Of a stretch of 64,000 nucleotides of DNA, positions 1 to 8,831 are shown piece by piece. The number at the start of each line of letters is the position of its first letter. Position 1 is the first letter of the stretch. Under the pieces are notes generated by a model. It ran no database searches and was not told where the DNA came from. It worked only from the letters and a program-made list of their open reading frames with translations. Both the position numbers and the translations under genes were made by a program. This DNA is from Clostridiales bacterium. GTDB taxonomy: Bacteria; Bacillota; Clostridia; Saccharofermentanales; Saccharofermentanaceae. The DNA lies in the NCBI GenBank assembly GCA_017617525.1, contig JAFZWA010000050.1, positions 62,001-126,000 on the forward strand, written 5' to 3'.

Positions 1-81
1 TCTTCCTTGAAGATCAGATCGAATCGTAATCTCATCCCAATCTCATAGAGCGCCGAAAGATCCTTTATTATGGAGGCTTCT

Positions 82-822
82 ATGATGAAAACGACGATAA
101 AAAAGGCAGTTCAGGCGACGCTGTCCTTTCTTTTTCCGTCTGTCTGCGTCATCTGCGGACGGGTCTTGGTGGAAGATGGAAACTGTGGAAATGAGACAAG
201 AAAACTCCAGATATGTACTTCATGCCTTTCCAAGCTTCCTCTGAGGCTTTCCACGGAGCGCTGGTTTCCATGTCTTTCCGAGCCTTTCAGCGACGATCCG
301 ATCCCCGAGTTTTCAGTGTGGGCACTTTTTCACTATGAAATGCCGGTGACGGCGCTTGTCAAAAGGTTCAAGTTCTTTTCTGAGATCTATTGCGGTGAGC
401 TTCTTTCGGAACTTATGGGCAGGGAATTCCCGAAAAACACTCCCGTGAAGTGGGATGCCGTCGTACCGGTCCCACTTTCCGAAAAACGCCTGAAAAAGAG
501 AGGGTATAATCAGGCGGAAGTGCTGGCAAAAGGGCTTTCGGAGCATCTTCAGATACCACTGTGTAACAATGTTATACGAAAGGTCAGACACACAAAACAG
601 CAGAGCAGATACACCGAACCGCTGGAAAGAAGCAAAAATGTGGAGGGCGCATACGCGATCGATGAGTCCTGGGACATCACGGGGTGGAACATCATCCTGG
701 TGGACGATATCCTGACGACCGGGGCGACACTTCATGAAGCCGCGAAAGTGCTTTTCGAAAACGGGGCGGCGACAGTCGTCGGAGCGGTGTGCGCCACACA
801 TCGTGAAAACGTAGAAACCTGA
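82..822 (+). CDS. comF: ComF family phosphoribosyltransferase-like protein
   Basis: ComF proteins are cytoplasmic and are linked to DNA uptake or processing; their substrate is not well defined. Two CxxC pairs near residues 22-25 and 45-48 form the N-terminal zinc ribbon, and VDDILTTGAT near residues 207-216 is the PRPP-binding loop of a type I phosphoribosyltransferase fold. At 246 residues it has the usual family length. An in-frame ATG at 70 would place the GGAGG (72-76) inside the gene, so the ATG at 82, five bases after that site, is the better start. What precedes it is outside the window; what follows is an RNA gene, so it is probably the last gene of its transcript. Confidence 0.9.
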   Translation: MMKTTIKKAVQATLSFLFPSVCVICGRVLVEDGNCGNETRKLQICTSCLSKLPLRLSTERWFPCLSEPFSDDPIPEFSVWALFHYEMPVTALVKRFKFFSEIYCGELLSELMGREFPKNTPVKWDAVVPVPLSEKRLKKRGYNQAEVLAKGLSEHLQIPLCNNVIRKVRHTKQQSRYTEPLERSKNVEGAYAIDESWDITGWNIILVDDILTTGATLHEAAKVLFENGAATVVGAVCATHRENVET

Positions 823-888
823 TATATTTTCGCCTTGGAATTGTTACAGTTTAGTAATTCCTTTTCGCTTCCCTTTTTGTAAGTATAC

Positions 889-897
889 TGGTATAAT
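889..897 (+). promoter_or_regulatory. Extended -10 promoter for the 6S-like RNA
   Basis: TGGTATAAT is a perfect TATAAT (892-897) preceded by the TG of an extended -10. No good -35 box lies 16-18 bases upstream. Transcription would begin near 903-905, at the 5' edge of the structured RNA. Confidence 0.6.
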
Positions 898-903
898 AAA
901 GAC

Positions 904-1090
904 AACCTAAAGCTGATGCTCATGTTTTTGAACCTTCATGACATAATCGGGAATCCGGTGTCGGTGCAGAGACGATCAAGCCTTACCGCTTCTTCGGAAG
1001 CGCTCCCGAGAGGAAGATCTTAGACTGCCGCAGGATACCCACCTGGCGATCGCTAGGTGTCAAAAGTGGGCGCGGTTTTGGGCTTTTATT
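904..1090 (+). ncRNA. ssrS: Probable 6S RNA (SsrS)
   Basis: This non-coding stretch begins just after a strong extended -10 promoter and ends before a terminator. From 1018 it reads CUUAGACUGCCGC, then an apical hairpin CACCU (1040-1044) with AGGUG (1055-1059), then GUGGGCGCGG, so CCGC (1028-1031) can pair with GCGG (1072-1075). The order CUUA-ACUGC, apical hairpin, GCGG resembles the 3' half of known 6S RNAs, and UAAAGC near 908-913 can pair with GCUUUUA near 1082-1088 to close a long rod of about 190 nt. 6S RNA binds the housekeeping RNA polymerase in stationary phase. The assignment is by remembered architecture, not a covariance search; an unrelated structured leader of cysS is the main alternative. 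Confidence 0.6.
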
Positions 1091-1150
1091 TTCGACAAAA
1101 AGAACGGGAAGAAGAATGAGTCTTAAAAACGATTCAAAACCGGTTTTCAA

Positions 1151-1184
1151 GCGTGAGCCTGTGTCGACGGGCTCGCTTTTGTTT
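1151..1184 (+). terminator. Rho-independent terminator upstream of cysS
   Basis: GAGCC (1155-1159) pairs with GGCTC (1170-1174) around a ten-base loop, flanked by further partial pairing and followed by TTTTGTTT. It would end the 6S-like transcript. The remaining 200 bases before cysS hold a small hairpin (CCGGCG/CGCCGG, about 1326-1346) but no T-box consensus and no clear promoter. Confidence 0.6.
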
Positions 1185-1384
1185 GTCAATTTTCACCATG
1201 TTTTCGCAAGTCTTCCGGTAAGACAGTTCCTGTTCAGGATCGGCGCGAACGCGGCCGCTCCCGAGCGATGTTGTGCAGTCTGTACCTGCGTGTCAGGGCA
1301 GTAAGAGAAGCTTTGGCACAACTTCCGGCGGTATTTTGCGCCGGTTGAGAATTCATTTGATCGGAAAACCATGGAGGAAAAAAC

Positions 1385-2812
1385 ATGAAGATTTTTAATA
1401 CACTCACAAGAATGAAAGAAGAATTCGTCCCGATGGAGGAGGGCAAGGTCAAGCTCTACGCTTGCGGCCCGACGGTATATAACTACTTCCACCTCGGAAA
1501 CGCACGCCCGTTCGTAACTTTTGATACACTGCGCCGTTACCTCGAATACAGAGGCTACGACGTTACGTTCTGCCAGAACTTTACCGACATCGACGATAAG
1601 ATGATCAAGCGTGCCAACGAAGAAGGCACCACGGTAAAGGCGATCGCGGACAAATATATCGCCGAGTACTACAAGGACGCGGATGCGCTCGGCATCAAGC
1701 GCCCGACATATCAGCCGAGAGCGACAGAGACGATGGAAGAGATCATCGCTTTGATCACGGACCTCATGGACAAGGGCTATGCCTACATCATCGAGGGCGA
1801 CGGCGTTTACTTCGAAGTTCCGAAGTTCAAAGAGTACGGCAAGCTTTCTCACTACAACCTCGAAGACCTCGTAGCCGGTGCCGGCGAGCGTGGCGCTTCC
1901 TATGAGGGCAAGAGAAATCCCGCGGACTTTGCGATCTGGAAGTTCAAAAAGGAAGGCGAGCCTTTCTGGGATTCTCCGTGGGGCGAGGGCCGTCCGGGCT
2001 GGCACATCGAGTGCTCTGCCATGAACCGTAAATACCTCGGCAAGACCATCGATATCCATGGCGGCGGACAGGATCTGATATTCCCGCACCATGAAAACGA
2101 GATCGCACAGAGCGAGGCTGCAAACGGCTGCCCGTTCGCGCACTACTGGATGCACAACGCTTTCGTTAACGTCGACAACGAGAAGATGAGTAAGTCTCTC
2201 GGCAACTTCTTCACGGTCCGTGATATCGTTGAGAAGTTCCCGTATGAAGTCATCCGTTTCTTCATCCTGTCCGGTCACTACAGAATGCCGATCAACTTCT
2301 CTGACGAGCTTCTGAAGTCCGCGCAGAACGGCCTCGACCGTATCGCTACGGCAGTTGAGACATCTGACTTCATCCTGAGCCACGAAGCAGAAGCCGGCCT
2401 TTCCGCAAATGCCGACGCGGAAAAAGAACTTGCCGACGCAGTCTCTGAAGCAAAAGAAACTTTCATCGCCAGAATGGACGATGACATGAATACCGCTGAC
2501 GCGATCACCGCGATCTACGAACTCGTTCGTGTGCTGAACACACACCTCACAGCAAAGGATGTTTCCGCGGTTTCCATCAAGGCAGCTGCCGACATGATCT
2601 GCGAGCTGATGGGCGTTCTGGGACTGGAGATCCGTGAGATCTTGAATAAGGACAGCGGAATCCCGGCGGAGGTCATGGACCTTGTTAACCAGCGCGTGGA
2701 AGCGAAGAAGAATAAGGATTTTGCCAAGGCGGACGCGCTCCGTGATCAGGTTTCCGAGATGGGTTACCAGATCAAGGACACACCGCAAGGACCGCAGGTG
2801 ACGAAGAAATGA
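1385..2812 (+). CDS. cysS: Cysteinyl-tRNA synthetase
   Basis: Charges tRNA-Cys with cysteine in the cytoplasm. A class I synthetase: the HIGH signature is HLGN at residues 36-39, KMSKS is at 267-271, and Cys27 with the later GWHIECSAM and HHENE segments supplies the zinc ligands that select cysteine. Its 475 residues match the family. GGAGG (1373-1377) stands eight bases before the ATG. The stop overlaps the start of mrnC, so the two are translationally coupled, an arrangement typical of Firmicutes. No T-box element is recognisable in the leader. Confidence 0.98.
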   Translation: MKIFNTLTRMKEEFVPMEEGKVKLYACGPTVYNYFHLGNARPFVTFDTLRRYLEYRGYDVTFCQNFTDIDDKMIKRANEEGTTVKAIADKYIAEYYKDADALGIKRPTYQPRATETMEEIIALITDLMDKGYAYIIEGDGVYFEVPKFKEYGKLSHYNLEDLVAGAGERGASYEGKRNPADFAIWKFKKEGEPFWDSPWGEGRPGWHIECSAMNRKYLGKTIDIHGGGQDLIFPHHENEIAQSEAANGCPFAHYWMHNAFVNVDNEKMSKSLGNFFTVRDIVEKFPYEVIRFFILSGHYRMPINFSDELLKSAQNGLDRIATAVETSDFILSHEAEAGLSANADAEKELADAVSEAKETFIARMDDDMNTADAITAIYELVRVLNTHLTAKDVSAVSIKAAADMICELMGVLGLEIREILNKDSGIPAEVMDLVNQRVEAKKNKDFAKADALRDQVSEMGYQIKDTPQGPQVTKK

Positions 2813-3213
2813 TGATCCCGATCCCGCCGGAGGATATTCGTGAGGTACCGACTTCGGTACTGGCGTATGTCGGCGATGCCGTATACGAGCTTCATATCCG
2901 CATGCACATCGTTGCGTGCTTCGGCGGACAGTCCGGGGTACTGCATAAAAAGGCAGTCCGTTACGTAAGCGCTCCGGCGCAGGCGCACGCGATCCGTGTC
3001 CTTCACGATGAGCTTTCCGAGGAGGAACAGAACGTCTTCCGAAGAGGCAAGAACGGACATCAGGGAAGCATGGCAAAGAACGCGAGCCCCGCGGACTATA
3101 AGTACGCGACAGGTCTGGAGACCCTGATCGGTTATCTGTATCTGTCGGGCAAAGAAGAACGCATGGAAGAACTGATCCGAAGGATCATTGAGATAGTTGA
3201 AGAAAGCGCATAA
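2809..3213 (+). CDS. mrnC: Mini-ribonuclease III
   Basis: A short RNase III-like endonuclease that in Bacillus trims 23S rRNA precursor ends. It holds the catalytic domain only, with no dsRNA-binding domain, and the signature YVGDAVYELHIR at residues 20-31 contains the conserved acidic D23. The length of 134 residues is usual. The start ATG overlaps the cysS stop (ATGA); a second ATG follows directly at 2812 and either may be used. It lies between cysS and rlmB, the normal Firmicutes order. Confidence 0.93.
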   Translation: MMIPIPPEDIREVPTSVLAYVGDAVYELHIRMHIVACFGGQSGVLHKKAVRYVSAPAQAHAIRVLHDELSEEEQNVFRRGKNGHQGSMAKNASPADYKYATGLETLIGYLYLSGKEERMEELIRRIIEIVEESA

Positions 3214-3218
3214 AGGAG

Positions 3219-4118
3219 ATGTCGATGAGACCTGGTATGCCTGGACCGAAAGGCCCGAGAGAAAACAGAAACGATTTCAAAAAGCCGATGGGACCGAAGA
3301 ATAAGCGGAACCCTTCGGCTGAGCGCTTTTCGGACAGAAAACCGGAAAGAGAAGAAAAGACTCCGACGGACGATCGGATCGAAGGAAGAAATCCTGTTCT
3401 CGAGGCAATGCGCGCGGGCCGTACGTTCAATAAGATCTACGTGGCCGCAAGACAGGAAAACGCGCGTCCGGATCCGACGATGGCCAGGATCATCAACATG
3501 GCCAAAGAGCTTCATATCCCGATCATGGAAGTGCCGAAGGCAAGCCTTGACGATATGAGCCAGACCCATAACCATCAGGGCGTTATCGCGCAGGTCGCGA
3601 GCCACGAGTATTTCGAGATCGATGAGATGCTTGAAAAGGCGGCGGAAAAGGGCGAAGCTCCGCTTCTTCTGATCCTCGATGAACTGAAGGATGCCTATAA
3701 TCTCGGTTCGATCCTTCGTATCGCCGACGCGGCGGGCGTCACGGGCGTTATCATTCCGCAGCACAGATCGATCGGCCTGGATTCGATGGTGGCAAAAGCA
3801 TCTGCCGGCGCGATCGAGTACGTTCCGGTCGCAAGAGTTACGAACCTTTCCAGAACGATCCTCGAACTGAAGGACAAGGGCTTCTGGATCGCGGGAACTG
3901 ACGCGGAAGGTACAAACGAATACTTCGACGATGTCTGGTCCGGACCGATGGCGATCGTGATCGGATCGGAAGGCGAAGGCATGAGTAAGAACATTAAAGA
4001 CAAGTGCGACTTCCTGCTGTCGATCCCGATGGCGGGTTCCGTCAACAGTCTGAACGCCGCGGTAGCCGCGGGAATCGTAGTTTTTGAGGCGGTCAAGCAG
4101 AGAAGAAAGGACAGCTGA
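3219..4118 (+). CDS. rlmB: 23S rRNA (guanosine-2'-O-)-methyltransferase RlmB, TrmH family
   Basis: SpoU/TrmH methyltransferase that 2'-O-methylates an RNA ribose using S-adenosylmethionine, by gene context probably on 23S rRNA. The knotted catalytic domain shows the three family motifs: LDELKDAYNLGSILR near residue 152, VIGSEGEGM near 247, and IPMAGSVNSLNAAVAAG near 268. Before the usual substrate-binding domain is a basic, Pro/Gly-rich tail of about 50 residues that is probably disordered. AAAGGAGAT directly precedes the ATG. It is third in the cysS operon, so rRNA maturation and modification sit together. Confidence 0.92.
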   Translation: MSMRPGMPGPKGPRENRNDFKKPMGPKNKRNPSAERFSDRKPEREEKTPTDDRIEGRNPVLEAMRAGRTFNKIYVAARQENARPDPTMARIINMAKELHIPIMEVPKASLDDMSQTHNHQGVIAQVASHEYFEIDEMLEKAAEKGEAPLLLILDELKDAYNLGSILRIADAAGVTGVIIPQHRSIGLDSMVAKASAGAIEYVPVARVTNLSRTILELKDKGFWIAGTDAEGTNEYFDDVWSGPMAIVIGSEGEGMSKNIKDKCDFLLSIPMAGSVNSLNAAVAAGIVVFEAVKQRRKDS

Positions 4119-4120
4119 GT

Positions 4121-5443
4121 ATGAAGCTCTTTTCGAAAAAACTGCACATCAGTTCATGGATCCGGTGCTTTTCGGTCATGCTCGTGCTGTGCGTTTTTTC
4201 GGGAATGCTGACTTCCTGTTCCGGTAAAGCCTTTAAGAAAAAAACGATCGATGTACCGGAGATGGCGCGTATCATTGCTGACTCCTTAGATGATATTTCG
4301 CTGACAGAATCACTCTTCGACATGATCCCGGATGAGCAGAAGAACGACATGACGTATTCGGAGTATTACGAGTACATCAGCGTGCTTCAGAAGATGATCC
4401 CGAATCAGGGAAGAGTCCTGACATTTGAGATCGTTGAGGGAGAAGAAAAGAGAAGACTTCTCGAGACGATGCTTTCCAATGATCCGGAAGAATACGCAGA
4501 TCTCATCATGAGCTGTGTCCCGATCAAAGTCACAACGACAGGCATCCGCCGTTCGGGAACGCCGATCTATTTCTATCTTCAGACAATGCCGGACGGAACC
4601 GTATATCTTAACCGTGCCTGGGCGAAAAGCTGCATGGATCTTTACGCGTTCTCGGTCCACTATTTCGAGGCGTACACCAACGAAAACCTGAAGGACGTCA
4701 TCTCGCTGATCCCGTATACGGAAACAACGGAACCGCTTCCCGAATCGGAGGACATCATTCGCGAAAAAGCAAAGGAAATGATCCATTTCTATACGCATAA
4801 CGTCAAGTCCGACGAGGGCGATTACGAGATGATCTCCATCGACGCTTCCAATCTTTTGTATCTGCAGCCGGAAGTATATGACAATCACCTTCGCGTAAGT
4901 TCGAGACAGGTGCGTTTCAGATCTGACGCGCAAGACGTGATCTCTGTCGTTGATCCGATCGAGCATGAACTGAAGACGGCAGATCTTTACCTTTACTACA
5001 ACAACCGAAGGACTGTTCGTATCGGTGATCACTCGGCGCCTTTGCAGCTGAAATCGATCTTCGGAGATCCGCTTACCGTTTCCTGCGGCCCGATCATGGA
5101 GCCTGCCGAAAACATGGAGGACGGTCTTCGCAATATCCTGATCCGCTATAAGGGATTCTCCATCACGGTCTATGGCGTATATCACGGTGAAGATGACTGG
5201 ACGGGAACACTCGTGCATTTCGATATCTATTCTTCGAAGAAAGTCGGCATCGGCAGTAATATGAGCCTCAGTGAATCTTCCTGGGATGTGCTGTCCCAGT
5301 ATCCGTTTGCGGATCAGATGGGCTACGAACTGCAGGTTACGGTCGACGGTGAGGTATATAAGCTCACGATCGAATTCGACAAGGAAAACAAAAACGAAGA
5401 CGGAAGCTTCCCGATCAGTGCCATGAGCCTGGAGCAGGAATAA
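4121..5443 (+). CDS. Hypothetical lipoprotein
   Basis: Not recognised. A lipoprotein signal peptide is clear: basic start, hydrophobic stretch at residues 16-30 and lipobox LTSC with the lipidated Cys33. The remaining 400 residues are soluble, acidic and mixed alpha/beta in appearance, with no catalytic motif I know. It begins two bases after the rlmB stop with no good ribosome binding site of its own, suggesting coupling to rlmB. The protein would be anchored on the outer face of the cytoplasmic membrane. No function can be proposed. Confidence 0.85.
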   Translation: MKLFSKKLHISSWIRCFSVMLVLCVFSGMLTSCSGKAFKKKTIDVPEMARIIADSLDDISLTESLFDMIPDEQKNDMTYSEYYEYISVLQKMIPNQGRVLTFEIVEGEEKRRLLETMLSNDPEEYADLIMSCVPIKVTTTGIRRSGTPIYFYLQTMPDGTVYLNRAWAKSCMDLYAFSVHYFEAYTNENLKDVISLIPYTETTEPLPESEDIIREKAKEMIHFYTHNVKSDEGDYEMISIDASNLLYLQPEVYDNHLRVSSRQVRFRSDAQDVISVVDPIEHELKTADLYLYYNNRRTVRIGDHSAPLQLKSIFGDPLTVSCGPIMEPAENMEDGLRNILIRYKGFSITVYGVYHGEDDWTGTLVHFDIYSSKKVGIGSNMSLSESSWDVLSQYPFADQMGYELQVTVDGEVYKLTIEFDKENKNEDGSFPISAMSLEQE

Positions 5444-5456
5444 TACGTGAAAAGCT

Positions 5457-6197
5457 TCAAGGAAGAAGTATCTTCTTCAGACCATCGATCTCGCTATCGG
5501 TTAATTCACAGGCGGTAAGAAAATTTCTTATATCCCCATTGTATTTGTCATCGAGGTGCTTTAAGAGCATTTCCATGTTTGACGCGTCACTTTTATAGAT
5601 GTGATGAACGTTCGGCGAGGTCTTTTCGATCAAGGGCGCGACGAGGTCTTTTACGTATTCATAGGAGACTGAGTAGTTTTCGATGACCTTATTTCTTTCG
5701 ACTCCGCAGAGAAGATAGAAGATCGCCGTGATCAGTCCGGTCCTGTCTTTTCCGTGCGCACAATGGAAAAGCACCGTCTTGCCCTGTTCCTTCAGGATCG
5801 TCCTTAAGACTTCCGCGAAATAGGGTTTGCAGTTTTCAAACATCCATACATAAAGATGACCGAGAGACGTATTGATCGTATCGACGATGACGCCGTCGTT
5901 GATATCGTCCGCGTTGATTCGAAGAAGCGGGATATTGTAGTAGGTAAAGCGCGGGTCTTTTAAGATCGAATCCGGGTGATTCTCCGCTTCGTCTTCGGAA
6001 CGAAGATCGATCACGGTACCGACGGGATAAGAAGCAAGTTCGGCGATGGCCGTATCTGAAAGATGATCCGGGGCATCGGAACGGACCAGGCGATGAAAGG
6101 CCGTGGTCTTTCCGTCTTTAGTCGTCATGCCGCCCAGATCACGGGTGTTATGGAGTCCTTCGATCAGGAGCCTTCCGGTTTTCTCGTCGAGATTCAT
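5457..6197 (-). CDS. Tyrosine/dual-specificity protein phosphatase
   Basis: A PTP-superfamily phosphatase. HCAHGKDRTG near residue 145 is the CX5R phosphate-binding loop with nucleophilic Cys and Arg, and NTRDLGG near residues 17-23 is the N-terminal signature of the family that includes the Listeria LipA and Mycobacterium PtpB phosphatases. There is no signal peptide, so it probably acts in the cytoplasm on phosphotyrosine or phosphoinositide-like substrates; the substrate is unknown. The ribosome binding site GGAAGGAAGG is seen on the minus strand before the ATG, and ATATAATTT further upstream (about 6219-6226, read on minus) is a -10 candidate. It converges on the lipoprotein gene with only 13 bases between stops. 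Confidence 0.88.
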   Translation of the reverse strand: MNLDEKTGRLLIEGLHNTRDLGGMTTKDGKTTAFHRLVRSDAPDHLSDTAIAELASYPVGTVIDLRSEDEAENHPDSILKDPRFTYYNIPLLRINADDINDGVIVDTINTSLGHLYVWMFENCKPYFAEVLRTILKEQGKTVLFHCAHGKDRTGLITAIFYLLCGVERNKVIENYSVSYEYVKDLVAPLIEKTSPNVHHIYKSDASNMEMLLKHLDDKYNGDIRNFLTACELTDSEIDGLKKILLP

Positions 6198-6278
6198 AGC
6201 GCTACCTTCCTTCCTGAAAAATTATATCACCGGGATAGGTGCTTTTCCTAACGAATCAGTAAGAAATTATCAAAAATA

Positions 6279-6287
6279 TGGTATGAT
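6279..6287 (+). promoter_or_regulatory. Extended -10 promoter of the response regulator gene
   Basis: TGGTATGAT is an extended -10 (TATGAT at 6282-6287) 29 bases before the ATG. No clear -35 box is seen. Confidence 0.45.
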
Positions 6288-6316
6288 ATTAAAAGCGAAT
6301 AAACGAGGGTAATAAT

Positions 6317-6997
6317 ATGAAAAAGATACTGATCATTGAAGACAACACCGAGATCAACCACCTGATGGCGGACGCTTTGAAAAAAGCGGGCTATGAGACA
6401 AAGCAGGCATTCTCCGGAACAGAAGCACTCCTTTACTATGAAAAAGAAGATTTCGATCTGGTCCTGATGGACATGATGCTGCCGGGACTTTGCGGAGATG
6501 AGCTTTTCCCGAAGATGAAAGAGATCAAGGATACGCCGGTCATCGTCGTTTCTGCAAAAGACGAGATGGATACCAAAGTCGAGATGCTGACATCCGGCGC
6601 CGAGGACTATATCACGAAGCCGTTTGAGATCCCGGAGCTTCTCGCGAGAGTTGCCGTTCAGATCCGCCGCGTATCCCAGAAGAGCGGTGAGGCGACAGGC
6701 GGCCAGCTCAACTATAAGGAGCTGACTCTCGACGAGACTTCTTTCACGGTCATGGTCAACGATAACGAAGTCCAGCTGACCAAAAGAGAATTCCAGATCC
6801 TGGCACTTCTGGTCTCGCACCCGAAGCGCGTTTTCACGAAGCAGGACATCTACGACTGCGCATGGAACGAGATCTATATCGGTGAAGATAAGACCATCAA
6901 TGTACATATCAGTAATATAAGAAAGAAATTGAAAGAGTTTACGGATACCGAATTCATCGAGACGGTATGGGGCATCGGATATAAACTTGCGAAATAA
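6317..6997 (+). CDS. OmpR/PhoP-family response regulator
   Basis: DNA-binding response regulator. Receiver domain (about residues 1-115) has the acidic pair E8 D9, phospho-acceptor D52 in LVLMDMMLPG, and Lys in TKPF; the C-terminal winged helix (about 130-226) ends in VWGIGYKL as in the OmpR family. Its 226 residues are typical. It opens a cluster of ABC transporters whose last gene is a histidine kinase at 11603, the likely partner, an arrangement known for bacitracin/lantibiotic resistance systems. Regulators of this family bind direct repeats with an 11-base period; one such repeat lies at 8727-8743. Confidence 0.95.
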   Translation: MKKILIIEDNTEINHLMADALKKAGYETKQAFSGTEALLYYEKEDFDLVLMDMMLPGLCGDELFPKMKEIKDTPVIVVSAKDEMDTKVEMLTSGAEDYITKPFEIPELLARVAVQIRRVSQKSGEATGGQLNYKELTLDETSFTVMVNDNEVQLTKREFQILALLVSHPKRVFTKQDIYDCAWNEIYIGEDKTINVHISNIRKKLKEFTDTEFIETVWGIGYKLAK

Positions 6998-7011
6998 GGA
7001 GAGTTTTCCGT

Positions 7012-7923
7012 ATGAGTATTATTGTTTTTACTGACAGGATCTCAAAAGCTTACGGCGGTAAACTTGCGGTCAACCAGGTCTCTATCCACGTGGAAAGAGG
7101 AGAGGTCTACGGTCTGATCGGAAGAAACGGCGCCGGTAAAACGACACTTCTTAAGATGCTCGCCAATCTGGCGACACCTACATCCGGTTCCTATGCGATC
7201 TATGACGTGAACGGACAGCAGACCCCGGAAATGAGATCGAAAGTCGGCGTTCTGATCGAAGATCCGGGCGTATTCCAGAACCTTTCCGCTTTTCAGAACC
7301 TCAAGGCAAAAGCGATCGCTTCAGGTATCAAGAACGATCAGTACTTAAATGATCTTCTTTCTTTCGTAGGCCTTTATGGCGTCGGCAAAAAGCCGGTCAA
7401 GAACTTTTCCTTAGGTATGCGTCAGCGTCTGGGCATCGCGATCGCGATGGTCAACGAGCCGGAGCTCCTGCTTCTTGACGAGCCGATCAACGGACTGGAC
7501 CCGCAGGGTATCGCGGAAGTTCGAAATCTCATCCACAGACTCTGTGTCGAAAAGCACATTTCGATCATCATCTCCAGTCACATCCTCGAAGAGCTTTCGA
7601 AGGTGGCGAACCGCTACGGCATCATCCATAACGGTGTCCTTATGGCGGAAGCCACAAAGGAAGAGCTCCTTTCACGTTGCTCACCGCGTCTTATCCTGAG
7701 AACGTCGGATAATAATGCCGCACAGCTCCTCTTAAGAGAGATCGGCATCAACGATTTCTCCGTTTTCGACGATCACCTCGAGATCAGAGAGCGTGCGTTG
7801 GAAGGCGGAGCGATATCTATGGCTCTCGCCCAGAAAGGTATCCAGACCTTGGAGATGAAGACTGAAGGACAGTCTCTCGAAGATTACTATTTCCGTCTGA
7901 CCGGAGGTGCGACTTATGTTTAA
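7012..7923 (+). CDS. ABC transporter ATPase, bacitracin/lantibiotic-resistance type (copy 1)
   Basis: Cytoplasmic ATPase of a BcrA-like exporter or flippase. Walker A GRNGAGKTT near residue 38, signature FSLGMRQRLGIA near 132, Walker B LLLLDEPINGLDP near 152, and the H-loop in ISSHILEELSK. A C-terminal tail of about 90 residues ends in LEDYYFRLTGG, shared with the two other ATPases of this cluster. Its gene overlaps that of the following permease by eight bases, so the two are a pair. The 14-base gap from the response regulator suggests one transcript. Confidence 0.92.
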   Translation: MSIIVFTDRISKAYGGKLAVNQVSIHVERGEVYGLIGRNGAGKTTLLKMLANLATPTSGSYAIYDVNGQQTPEMRSKVGVLIEDPGVFQNLSAFQNLKAKAIASGIKNDQYLNDLLSFVGLYGVGKKPVKNFSLGMRQRLGIAIAMVNEPELLLLDEPINGLDPQGIAEVRNLIHRLCVEKHISIIISSHILEELSKVANRYGIIHNGVLMAEATKEELLSRCSPRLILRTSDNNAAQLLLREIGINDFSVFDDHLEIRERALEGGAISMALAQKGIQTLEMKTEGQSLEDYYFRLTGGATYV

Positions 7924-8722
7924 GATTTTCCGCATGCATATGTATCGTGTTTCAAGAGCGACTTCCACTTACGTCCTTCTCGGCGTTCTGGGCGCGTCGA
8001 TGTTCCTGTGCCTCATATTGCTTTTTGCTTTATATGAAAATCCGTTGACGGCCGCGCTCTCTATCTCCATGAGCAGCACTAGTCTTGATTTTCTGCACTT
8101 ATCGCCGCCGGTCGTGCATCTGTTTTTTATTCAGGGATCTAATACATATCTTATTCTCGTGACGATCTTTTCCGTAATATTCACGAACTGTGATTTTACT
8201 AAGGGCTTTGCGAAGAATACATATTCCATGTTCGATAAGAGAAGACCACTGGTCTTCGCGAAATGGCTGGCACTTGTGACATGTGTCACGGCAAGTTACA
8301 TTGTTTATTCATTCCTAAGTCTGGGTCTTACCGCGGCAGCTATCAGTGCTTTTGAATCGGCCTACTGGACCGAGTATTTTGTAGGATTCTTTGTTGTTTA
8401 CCTTTGCCTGATCTCTCTGGTCACGATGGTATTCTGGATCACTTCACTGTTTAAGAGTCCTGCAGGCGGAATGGTCATCGGAATCCTGATCGCGTCCGGT
8501 ATGTTTGCGACCGTCGAGCTTTTGCTCGCGGCATTGGTCGCCAGAACATTCCATACGGATTTTAATATAGCTAACTACTTTTTGGACTATGCTTTTATGA
8601 GTTATAACGCGGGCATGGGAACGCTTGCGACGGTCCGTACCATCTGCGTAGCTCTGGCATATATGGCTCTGGCGCTGACGATGTCGGTATTCCTTTCCGA
8701 CCGAAAGGATGTACGTGTCTGA
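7916..8722 (+). CDS. ABC transporter permease, ABC-2 type (copy 1)
   Basis: Integral membrane partner of the preceding ATPase. About six hydrophobic segments can be drawn: near residues 20-40, 70-90, 110-130, 155-175, 180-205 and 235-260. The ATG at 7916 is chosen because GGAGG (7903-7907) stands eight bases before it; a GTG at 7907 lies within that site. It belongs to the BcrB/LanE-like permeases of antimicrobial peptide immunity systems, but its substrate cannot be read from sequence. Confidence 0.85.
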   Translation: MFKIFRMHMYRVSRATSTYVLLGVLGASMFLCLILLFALYENPLTAALSISMSSTSLDFLHLSPPVVHLFFIQGSNTYLILVTIFSVIFTNCDFTKGFAKNTYSMFDKRRPLVFAKWLALVTCVTASYIVYSFLSLGLTAAAISAFESAYWTEYFVGFFVVYLCLISLVTMVFWITSLFKSPAGGMVIGILIASGMFATVELLLAALVARTFHTDFNIANYFLDYAFMSYNAGMGTLATVRTICVALAYMALALTMSVFLSDRKDVRV

Positions 8723-8726
8723 CGCC

Positions 8727-8743
8727 TTAACCTTTTCTTAACC
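8727..8743 (+). promoter_or_regulatory. Direct repeat TTAACC-N5-TTAACC, candidate response regulator site
   Basis: TTAACCttttcTTAACC repeats with an 11-base period in the short gap between permease 1 and ATPase 2. PhoP/OmpR-family regulators bind such tandem sites on one face of the helix. A -10-like TACAAT is at 8797-8802 with no well-spaced -35 (TTGGCG at 8771-8776 is 20 bases away), as at an activator-dependent promoter. The link to the regulator at 6317 is inference. Confidence 0.5.
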
Positions 8744-8831
8744 ATTTCTTTTGGAATACTAAACTTCTCCTTGGCGATTGATTAGGATTTGTTTTCTACA
8801 ATGAACCTGTAAACACAAGGAGGAGACAAAA

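Noticed and set aside
3-29. Possible C-terminus of an upstream gene (eight codons then TAA)
   Set aside because: The frame reads FLEDQIES and then stops, which looks natural, but eight codons cannot support a gene call and another frame also runs to 48.
1185-1384. T-box riboswitch before cysS
   Set aside because: No AGGGTGG-like T-box sequence or specifier stem is visible; only a small CCGGCG hairpin lies there.
1193-3076. Antisense open frame of 627 codons over cysS and mrnC
   Set aside because: It mirrors the codon bias of cysS; the translation is rich in Arg/Cys/His with no domain, and there is no ribosome site. Similar long antisense frames over valS (26385-28556) and over the ATPase/kinase genes (10685-12559) are rejected for the same reason.
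8771-8802. Ordinary -35/-10 promoter before ATPase 2
   Set aside because: TTGGCG and TACAAT are 20 bases apart and TTGATT is only 13 away; neither spacing is normal, so I treated it as activator-dependent.
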